64,000 nt of DNA from Myxococcales bacterium. GTDB taxonomy: Bacteria > Myxococcota > Myxococcia > Myxococcales > Myxococcaceae. The stretch lies in NCBI GenBank assembly GCA_020846875.1, contig JADLDB010000160.1, positions 107,914 to 171,913 on the forward strand, in the 5' to 3' direction. Made by a program: the position numbers and the translations under genes. Shown piece by piece: positions 58,170 through 64,000 of the stretch (position 1 is its first letter; the number at the start of each line of letters is the position of its first letter). The notes beneath the pieces were generated by a model. That model was not told the DNA's origin and did no database searches. It saw only the letters and a list, made by a program, of their open reading frames with translations.

Positions 58170-60623
58170 TCACCGCGCGCCCGGGTGCGTGAGTCGTCCG
58201 TCCAGCGATCGCCGTCGCGCCTGGGGCAGCTTCTTCGGCGCGAACGTCTCGACCGTCACGTCTGTCCCGTCGCTGTGGAAGGTGATCGCCCCGTCGAGAT
58301 CCGTCCGGTAACACCGCGCGCCCACCTCCAGGTAGCGCTGCACCACCTCGTCCCGAGGGAAGCCGAAGCGGTTGTTCCGCCCGACGCAGAACACCACGTG
58401 CCTGGGCCGGGCCTTCGCCACCAGCTTAGGGTTCGAGGAGGTGTCCGAGCCGTGGTGCGGGGCCTTCATCACCGTCACCGGCCCGGGATCGAGCCGCGCC
58501 TCGGCGGCGGCCTCCACGTCGCCGGTCAGGAGGAAGGTCACCGCGCCGTGCCGCACCCGCAGCACCATCGAGCGATCGTTCTCCGGGTCCAGCTCGTCGC
58601 GCGCTCCCGGAGGCGCCAGCACGTCGAGGCGCGCCTCGCCCAGCCAGAAGGGCCCATCGCCGGCCGCCACCTCCTCCACGTCGGCCCCGCTGGCCGCGTC
58701 CAGCAGCGCCTGCACCAGGGGCCCGCGGCCCACCTCTGCCGGGAGCCAGAGGTGATCGACCGGCACCTCCTCCAGCGCGGAGGCCAGCCCCAGCGCGTGA
58801 TCCGGGTGCGCGTGGGAGAGGGCGGCCAGGGCGAGGCGCGACACCCGCTGCTGCCGGAGGAAGGGCAGCACGAAGCGGCGCCCGGTGTCGCTGCCGTTGG
58901 GCACGCCGCCCCCGTCGATCAACGCCGCCTGCCCGCGCGAGGTGATGACGATCGCGTCGCCGTGCCCCACCGCGAGGAAGGTGACGTCGACGGTCGAGGG
59001 CCCGGTCCACGCCGGCGTGAGGAGGTGAAGCGCGAACGCCGCCGGCGCCGCCATCGCCAGCAGCCGCCAGCGCCCGCGCAGGAAGACGAGCGCCCCCAGC
59101 CCGGCCCACCACAGAGCCGCCAGCCCCGCGTCCGGTGCGGGCAGCGCCACCGACGAGCCCGGCACCGCGGCGAAGGCGTGCGCCACGGACACGAAGAGGT
59201 GGCTGGCCTTCAACCCCAGCCACAACACCGGGGTCGCCAGCGGGGGAGCCGCCACGTGCAGCGCCGCGCCCGCCGCCGCCAGCACCGTCAACACGCCGGA
59301 GAGGGGCAGGGTGACGACGTTGGACAAGAGGCCGGCCAGGCTCACCCGCTGAAACGCCGCCAGCACCAGGGGAGACGTGGCCAGCGTCACCGCCACGCTG
59401 GCGGTGAAGGTCTGCACCACCACCTCGCGCCACCAGGCAAGCCGCAGCGCCCAGCCGCGCTGCCGCGCCGGAGAGGGCGGAGGCACCGGCACCGCGGCCC
59501 GCACCAGGGGCGCGAGGAGAATCAACGCCAGCACCGCCACGAAGGACAGCTGCACCGAGAGCTCGAAGGGCGCCGCGGGATCCGCCAGCGTCATCACGAG
59601 GCCGGCCGCCGCCAGCGCGTTCAGGGGGTCGCTCCGCCGCCGCAGCGCGTGTGACGACAGCAGCAGGGAGCACATCACCGCGGAGCGGATGGCCGGCGCC
59701 TGCAGCCCGGTGAAGATCACGTAGGCCCAGATCAGCGGGACGGCCAGCGGCCCCGCCCACGCGCGTGGATCGCGGCGCCGGCTGCGCGAGGTCATCCGCC
59801 GCGAGAGGAGCCACCGCAGCACTCCGAAGGCGCTGAAGGCCAGCACCGCCACGTGGAGCCCGCTCACCGACAGCACGTGGGCCAGGCCGCTCTTCGAGAA
59901 GGACTCCTCGAGATCGTCGCCCAGCTCGGCGCGCTGCCCGGCCGCGAGGGTGAGGAAGAGCGCCGCGGCTTCCGGATCATCCGTCATCGCCAGCGTGCGG
60001 GCCTTGAGCGAGGCGTGCACCTCCGCCAGCCAGGCGCGCCAGGGCGGAGGATCCGACAGCACCACCAGCCTCCGCGCGTCGTACCCGCCCGTCACCGGCT
60101 GCCCCCGCCGCATCGCCCACGCCGCCCGGTTCCACTCCCCGGGGTTGGCGGCGCCGGACAGGGGCTTGAGCCGGGCCTCCACCCGGATCCGCTGCCCGGG
60201 GACGAGGGGGAGTTCCACCTCCGCCGTCAGGGCGGCCCGCAGCCGCGCCGGCCCTTCGCCCAGCCGCGACACCGCGAGCCGCAGCGTCTGTCCGGAAGGG
60301 TGGGAGGCCACCTCCTCCACCTCACCTTCCAGCACGGACGGGCCGGTAGGCGGAACATCCACCTCCAGTCCGAGTGTTGCTCCTGTTATTCCCAGGGCCG
60401 CAGCACCCAGGAGGAGCACCAACCCCGCGCCAGGACGAGGCGCCCGCCACAGCCCCGTCAGGCACAGTATGCCCGCCGTCAGTCCGGTGACCCACGCCTC
60501 AACGTCCAGCGCGGGCGCCACCAGCACCCCGGCCAACACCGCCACGAAAGGAAAAAACAGCGCGCGGTTTCCCAGCGCCCACCACGTCCACCGTCCCACC
60601 GTCCACCTCCACGCCCCACCCAC
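58170..60623 (-). CDS. comEC: DNA uptake/competence protein ComEC/Rec2
   Basis: 817 aa, standard ComEC layout: an N-terminal hydrophobic helix pair, a DUF4131-like OB region (about 90-190, GQRIRVEARLKPLSG), the competence domain with GLAHVLSVSGLHVA (about 255-270) and many membrane helices to about 545, and a C-terminal metallo-beta-lactamase domain starting at VDVTFLAVGHGDA with ALSHAHPDHALG and APHHGSD. The start is GTG at 60623. It would import single-stranded DNA across the inner membrane. Separate from its neighbours, divergent from CdnL. Confidence 0.93.
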   Translation of the reverse strand: MGGAWRWTVGRWTWWALGNRALFFPFVAVLAGVLVAPALDVEAWVTGLTAGILCLTGLWRAPRPGAGLVLLLGAAALGITGATLGLEVDVPPTGPSVLEGEVEEVASHPSGQTLRLAVSRLGEGPARLRAALTAEVELPLVPGQRIRVEARLKPLSGAANPGEWNRAAWAMRRGQPVTGGYDARRLVVLSDPPPWRAWLAEVHASLKARTLAMTDDPEAAALFLTLAAGQRAELGDDLEESFSKSGLAHVLSVSGLHVAVLAFSAFGVLRWLLSRRMTSRSRRRDPRAWAGPLAVPLIWAYVIFTGLQAPAIRSAVMCSLLLSSHALRRRSDPLNALAAAGLVMTLADPAAPFELSVQLSFVAVLALILLAPLVRAAVPVPPPSPARQRGWALRLAWWREVVVQTFTASVAVTLATSPLVLAAFQRVSLAGLLSNVVTLPLSGVLTVLAAAGAALHVAAPPLATPVLWLGLKASHLFVSVAHAFAAVPGSSVALPAPDAGLAALWWAGLGALVFLRGRWRLLAMAAPAAFALHLLTPAWTGPSTVDVTFLAVGHGDAIVITSRGQAALIDGGGVPNGSDTGRRFVLPFLRQQRVSRLALAALSHAHPDHALGLASALEEVPVDHLWLPAEVGRGPLVQALLDAASGADVEEVAAGDGPFWLGEARLDVLAPPGARDELDPENDRSMVLRVRHGAVTFLLTGDVEAAAEARLDPGPVTVMKAPHHGSDTSSNPKLVAKARPRHVVFCVGRNNRFGFPRDEVVQRYLEVGARCYRTDLDGAITFHSDGTDVTVETFAPKKLPQARRRSLDGRLTHPGAR

Positions 60624-60674
60624 ACCCGCCGAAAACCGCCACGACAGCAGCCCAAGTCTGGGGGATGTGGGAAG

Positions 60675-60703
60675 TTGTAGTCAAGCCCTGAGTGTGGTAT
60701 GAA
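60675..60703 (+). promoter_or_regulatory. Predicted sigma70-type promoter of cdnL
   Basis: -35 TTGTAG (60675-60680), 17-bp spacer, -10 TATGAA (60698-60703) preceded by TGG (extended -10). The ATG is 61 bases downstream of the -10, with GAGG at 60751-60754 as ribosome site. This is the best-looking promoter in the window and fits a constitutive essential gene. Confidence 0.6.
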
Positions 60704-60764
60704 GTAGGCCAACCCCGCTCGAAAAGAGTGCGGATTCCCCAGCAAATTCAGAGGTTTCCAAAGA

Positions 60765-61331
60765 ATGTTCAAGCCAGGCGACAAGGCAGTCTACCCGGGA
60801 CACGGCGTAGGTGAGGTGGTGGGAATCGAGCACACGGAGGTGGCCGGCCAGCGGCAGTCCTTCTACGTGCTGAAGATGCTGGAGAAGAACGGCGGGCGCT
60901 TCCTCATCCCCATCAACAAGATCGGCCAGGTGGGGCTGCGGGAGATCATCTCCGAGGACGACGTGCGGCAGGTGTACGCGATCCTCAAGGAGAAGGACAT
61001 CTCGGTGGACTCCACCACCTGGAACCGGCGGTACCGGGAGTACATGGAGAAGATCAAGACGGGCAGCGTCTTCGAGATCGCCGAGGTGTTGCGCGATCTC
61101 TACCTGCTCAAGGGCGACAAGGATCTGTCCTTCGGTGAGCGCAAGATGCTCGACACCGCGCGCTCCCTGCTGATCAAGGAGCTGGCCTTCGCCAAGGGCG
61201 TCACCGAGAACGACATCGAGGCGGACCTGAAGAAGATCTTCAACCTGCCGGAGAACCCTCCCAAGATGTCGGAGATCAGCGAGAAGCCCGAGAAGCTGTC
61301 CAAGGACAAGGCGGATCTGAAGAAGAACTGA
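60765..61331 (+). CDS. cdnL: CarD/CdnL-family RNA polymerase-binding transcription regulator
   Basis: 188 aa. The N-terminal RNAP-interacting domain (FKPGDKAVYPGHGVGEVVGIE) is followed by a helical C-terminal DNA-binding domain with WNRRYREYMEKIKTG and GDKDLSFGERKMLDTAR, both hallmarks of CdnL. CdnL stabilises sigma-dependent open complexes at rRNA and other promoters; in Myxococcus xanthus it is essential. It lacks the HMGA-like C-terminus of CarD, so CdnL rather than CarD. A promoter and a strong terminator flank it, so it is monocistronic. The C-terminal ~25 residues are charged and variable. Confidence 0.93.
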   Translation: MFKPGDKAVYPGHGVGEVVGIEHTEVAGQRQSFYVLKMLEKNGGRFLIPINKIGQVGLREIISEDDVRQVYAILKEKDISVDSTTWNRRYREYMEKIKTGSVFEIAEVLRDLYLLKGDKDLSFGERKMLDTARSLLIKELAFAKGVTENDIEADLKKIFNLPENPPKMSEISEKPEKLSKDKADLKKN

Positions 61332-61358
61332 CTGACGCCCGCGCGGGTGTAGCTTCCG

Positions 61359-61396
61359 CCCCGGTCACGCATCGAGCGTGGCCGGGGTTTTCCTTT
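61359..61396 (+). terminator. Rho-independent terminator after cdnL
   Basis: Stem CCCCGGTCACGC / GCGTGGCCGGGG (one G-U), loop ATCGA, followed by TTTTCCTTT. It starts 28 bases after the cdnL stop. Convincing intrinsic terminator. Confidence 0.88.
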
Positions 61397-61419
61397 CTGC
61401 CCCTTCTTGAGGAGGAGCG

Positions 61420-62085
61420 ATGAGCGAGCAGCCTCCCGCCCCGGAGCCGACGAAGCCCCAGACGCCCGAGGAGGAGCGCGAGCGCTTCATCGCCGAGCTG
61501 GAGAAGGACGTGCGGCGGCCGGGGGTGGGGGTGCTGCCGCCGGTGGCGGCGATCGCGCTGTGCGGCGCGCTCTTCCTCCTGGTGTGGATGCGCGCGGACT
61601 TCGCGTACTTCGTGTCGCCCCGCGATCCGATCGAGCTGGGCGCGGAGGGCGACTACCACCTCGAGCGCGCCGCCTCGAATCGCTACGCGCAGGTGCACGG
61701 CGTCCCCTCGGCCCGCGGCTGGTACGTGGACGAGGCGGAAGGCAGCTTCGTGATCGTCGGGGTCAACGACACGCCGCTGCTGCTGCGCCGGGTGACCTTC
61801 CCGGACGAAGCGAGGGATCAGGCGGGCAAGCGCCCCCAGCCCCGGCAGAACCCCTTCTTCGCGCGGGGGAGGCTGCTTGGCCGGGAAGACGCGAGCCGCT
61901 ACGCCGACGTCTTTGGCCAGTACGAAGCGTGGAGCGGAGCGAAGGCGACGTGGCTGCTGCTGGCCGAGCAGCCGCCGGGGGCCGATCGCAGCACGTTGCT
62001 GTACGGCTCGTTCCTTTCGGTGTTCGCCCTGGTCAACGCGTGGCTCCTGGTGCGCGGGCTCGTGGGCCGGCGGAAGAAGGCCTGA
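61420..62085 (+). CDS. Hypothetical two-helix membrane protein
   Basis: 221 aa, starting with GAGGAGGAGC in front of the ATG. A charged Pro-rich N-terminus (about 1-35), a helix at about 38-57 (VLPPVAAIALCGALFLLVWM), an extracytoplasmic domain of beta character (about 65-185), and a second helix at about 192-213 followed by basic residues. Both ends are therefore cytoplasmic. No family recognised. The stop is directly adjacent to the stop of the convergent FHA gene. Confidence 0.65.
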   Translation: MSEQPPAPEPTKPQTPEEERERFIAELEKDVRRPGVGVLPPVAAIALCGALFLLVWMRADFAYFVSPRDPIELGAEGDYHLERAASNRYAQVHGVPSARGWYVDEAEGSFVIVGVNDTPLLLRRVTFPDEARDQAGKRPQPRQNPFFARGRLLGREDASRYADVFGQYEAWSGAKATWLLLAEQPPGADRSTLLYGSFLSVFALVNAWLLVRGLVGRRKKA

Positions 62086-63672
62086 TCAGTCGCCGAAGGC
62101 GTCGTCGATGGCGCTGGCCGACGGCTTGGGCTTGACGGCTCTGCGGGGCGTGGGCGGCGCTTCCTCGGACTCGTCGCCGAAGGCGTCGTCAGGATTCTTC
62201 GGCGCGGCGCCCAGCTTGTCCAACTGCGCCTTGGCGCGCTGGTTGTTGGGATCGTGCTTGAGCGCCGCCTGGAAGGCCTGCTTGCCCTTGTCCGCCTGGC
62301 CGTCGCTGACGAACTTGAGGCCCACCAGCACGTAGAGGTTGGAGAGCTGGCGGCGGATCTCCGCGCCGTACTTGCCCCAGCCGCTGGACAGCTGCTCGTC
62401 GAGCTGCAGCGCCTTCTGGAAGTTCATGATCGCCGCGGTGCCGTTGTTGGCCATCATCGCGTCGTTGGCGGCGTCGTAGGCCTGGAGGAAGCGGGACAGC
62501 TTGTCGGCGAGCTCCTTGTCGCCGGCGGCCCTGGCGGCGGTCAGCGAGGCCTCGGCGTTGCCCTTCTCGTAGGCGGCGAGGATCTGCGCGCGCTTCGGAG
62601 CGGGCTCGGCGGCGTCTTCGTCGTCCTCTTCGCGGGGGGCGGCCTTGGGCGCGGGCCTCGGCTTGGACGCCTTGGCGACTACCGGGGCGGGGCGCACGAC
62701 GGGCGCGACGGCGACCTTCGGAGGCTCCTGCGGCGCGGGCTTCACCTTCACCACCGGGGCCTCGGCCTCGACCTCGGCCTCCACCGCGGGCTCTTCGGCG
62801 GGCGGCGCCTCCCGGGCGGCCTTCGCCTCGGCGGCCTGCTCGGCCATCTTCTTCTTGATCGCCTCGTCGATGAGGCGCGAGCGCTCGTCGGGGCTGGCGG
62901 CGGCGCCGGCCTTCTTCGCCGGGCGCTCCTGCGCGCCCTCGGACTTCGAGGACATGGTCTTCACCAGCGCGACCGCCAGCACCGCGGCCAGGCCGAAGCC
63001 GACCGCGCCGGCGAAGACGGCGATCTTCAGCGCGTTGCTGGTGCGGTGCGAGCCGGTGTGGCGCGCGACGACGGCGGTCTCGATGCGCGCCTTGGCGCCC
63101 TTGGGGCCGACCGGCGTCACCTTCTCCAGCTTCTCGCCCTTCTCCAGCGGGCCGCGCAGCCGCAACAGCGCGTTGCCCATGGCGATCGAGTCGCCCGGCT
63201 TCACCTCCACCTCGGTGGCGATGCGCTGCTTGTTGACGAAGGTGCCGTTCTGGCTGCCCAGGTCCTTGACGAAGAACTGCTCGCCCTGGCGCTTGACCTG
63301 CGCGTGGCGGCGGGAGATCGACGGGTGCTGCAGCCGCAGGTCGCTGACCGACGCCCGGCCGACGACGACGACGCCCTGCTTCACCTCGAGCAGTTGGCCC
63401 GCGCCGGGGCCGCGCTCCACGTAGAGGAACGCCGGCTTCTGCTCTGCCTCGGGGACTCCGTACTGGGCCTGCATCTCCTCGTCCGCCGCCTCCGTGTCGA
63501 ACACCGACGTGGGAATGTGCTCCTCTGCGCGCCGCGGCCTCGGGCGTGCCCCCGTGCCCGCGCTGGGGTACTGCGGCACGCGCTGGGGTCGTGGATCGTC
63601 CGCCCTTAAGATGTGCTCGTCACGAATGGGCACTTCTCGTGCGGGCGCGGGGCGCTTCGGGTTGGGCGGCAT
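62086..63672 (-). CDS. FHA-domain membrane protein with TPR-like C-terminus
   Basis: 528 aa. A disordered N-terminus (1-80), an FHA domain (about 82-170: VGRAS, SISRRHA, LGSQNGTFVN, all phosphothreonine-binding motifs present), a single membrane helix (about 215-238), a Glu/Ala/Pro-rich spacer (about 240-365), then helices resembling two or three TPR units (about 375-500) and a C-terminal DDAFGD motif that also appears a little earlier (PDDAFGDE). FHA domains bind phosphothreonine, so it may be a target of Ser/Thr kinases, abundant in myxobacteria. The ATG at 63672 has no clear Shine-Dalgarno. Partner unknown. Confidence 0.8.
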   Translation of the reverse strand: MPPNPKRPAPAREVPIRDEHILRADDPRPQRVPQYPSAGTGARPRPRRAEEHIPTSVFDTEAADEEMQAQYGVPEAEQKPAFLYVERGPGAGQLLEVKQGVVVVGRASVSDLRLQHPSISRRHAQVKRQGEQFFVKDLGSQNGTFVNKQRIATEVEVKPGDSIAMGNALLRLRGPLEKGEKLEKVTPVGPKGAKARIETAVVARHTGSHRTSNALKIAVFAGAVGFGLAAVLAVALVKTMSSKSEGAQERPAKKAGAAASPDERSRLIDEAIKKKMAEQAAEAKAAREAPPAEEPAVEAEVEAEAPVVKVKPAPQEPPKVAVAPVVRPAPVVAKASKPRPAPKAAPREEDDEDAAEPAPKRAQILAAYEKGNAEASLTAARAAGDKELADKLSRFLQAYDAANDAMMANNGTAAIMNFQKALQLDEQLSSGWGKYGAEIRRQLSNLYVLVGLKFVSDGQADKGKQAFQAALKHDPNNQRAKAQLDKLGAAPKNPDDAFGDESEEAPPTPRRAVKPKPSASAIDDAFGD

Positions 63673-63861
63673 GGGGAAACTCCAGACGAGGGAACTCAGC
63701 GACTTCGACGACGTTATCGCACATCCAACACCACCGGTTGCCTCGGGCTCAAGGCCCCCACGTCAGAGGGCCGCTCTCAGCCCGTGAGAAACGCCGAGGC
63801 TGAAACCCGGGTTCCTCCCGCGTTGCTAATCCGCTGAAACGGTTGGGAATCGCAGGGTAGA
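63673..63861. other. Intergenic region upstream of the FHA gene
   Basis: No gene, RNA or convincing promoter was recognised between the FHA start and the intron-like sequence. It holds a palindrome (AACCCGGGTT) and a short hairpin (CCGCTGAAACGG). Together with the next entry it makes the longest gene-free stretch of the window. Confidence 0.5.
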
Positions 63862-64000
63862 GTGCGCCCCCCATGGTGCGTCGTGAAGACACGGGACTGA
63901 CGGAAGGGCGACCGACCGGAGAAGCCGGGTCACGCTGCGCTGTTCCTGTGGGTGAGAGTCCCGCACGGGTAATCGCCGGAGAGCCCGGTAGCAGACCAGC
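63862..64000 (+). mobile_element. Candidate group II intron 5' end (class C-like), truncated by window
   Basis: It begins GTGCGCCCCCCATGGTGCG, matching the class C intron start GTGCGCCCG-type, and later shows the domain-I features GGGTGAGAGTCCCGCAC (63950-63966) and GTAGCAGACCAGC, compare GTAGCAG-AGC in class C introns. The maturase/reverse transcriptase would lie beyond the window. No terminator hairpin is obvious upstream, though class C introns usually insert behind one. An alternative is a cobalamin riboswitch, but its other conserved boxes are not seen. An open frame from ATG 63873 runs to the edge and is likely incidental. Confidence 0.5.

Noticed and set aside
63862..64000. Cobalamin riboswitch
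   Set aside because: The GGTG-AGTCC core is present, but GGGAA and the CCGCCACTG-like boxes are not; intron start motif fits better. Kept as an alternative.
63873..64000. Open frame from ATG to window edge
   Set aside because: Lacks a ribosome site and any recognisable motif; probably incidental within an intron-like RNA.

Overview
The window is a high-GC bacterial chromosome segment that looks like Myxococcota. The lineage markers are a CdnL/CarD-type RNA polymerase regulator (60765-61331), an FHA/TPR-like membrane protein, lipoproteins with Asp-Ala-Gly-Pro or (Thr)Gly-rich linkers, Cys-rich short repeats, and DUF1552/DUF1592/DUF1501 surface protein sets. The lineage is inferred from gene content. 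No rRNA, tRNA or CRISPR array was seen.

Region 1 (1-16443) is one very compact plus-strand operon, mostly with ATGA/TGATG stop-start overlaps, for anaerobic aromatic catabolism. It encodes an ATP-dependent class I benzoyl-CoA reductase (BcrB cut by the window edge, then BcrA and BcrD) and a CoA ligase. A ketopantoate-reductase-like enzyme, a 3-hydroxyacyl-CoA dehydrogenase/enoyl-CoA hydratase fusion and a thiolase follow. Next come all three subunits of a 4-hydroxybenzoyl-CoA-reductase-type molybdenum enzyme, including the extra 4Fe-4S insert in the FAD subunit. A second HgdB/BcrB-like protein with its own ATPase activator (possibly a double-cubane-cluster protein pair), an SDR without its catalytic Tyr and a GNAT protein end the run. 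The logic is: activate (hydroxy)aromatic acids to CoA thioesters, remove the phenolic OH, reduce the ring, then finish by beta-oxidation. The diene hydratase, alcohol dehydrogenase, ring hydrolase and BcrC are not visible and may lie upstream.

Region 2 (16487-27660) has a DTW-domain RNA-modification protein with an unusual C-terminal half, a small membrane protein, and a complete minus-strand high-affinity K+ uptake operon: porin, a 29-aa membrane peptide, kdpF, A, B, C, D and E. A sigma70-like promoter lies upstream, with a direct repeat over its -35 that could be the KdpE site.

Region 3 (27796-33184) is a UDP-GlcNAc dehydrogenase, C4-epimerase and GalE-like trio for uronic-acid surface sugars, converging on a HerA-like ATPase.

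Region 4 (33265-50578) is rich in envelope and secreted proteins: a Gly-rich repeat lipoprotein, a coiled-coil outer-membrane-like protein, a DUF1552/DUF1592 pair, a LysM protein with a caspase-like His/Cys dyad next to a double PG-binding-domain/C39-like peptidase, a phosphoesterase, a c-heme/DUF1501 operon, a beta-propeller lipoprotein and a glutamine amidotransferase.

Region 5 (50580-64000) holds a Uma2 protein, DNA polymerase III alpha (dnaE), Cys-rich and DAGP-repeat lipoproteins, ComEC, CdnL with a clear promoter and terminator, a membrane protein and the FHA protein. The last ~140 bases look like the 5' end of a group II intron (class C-like), cut by the window edge.
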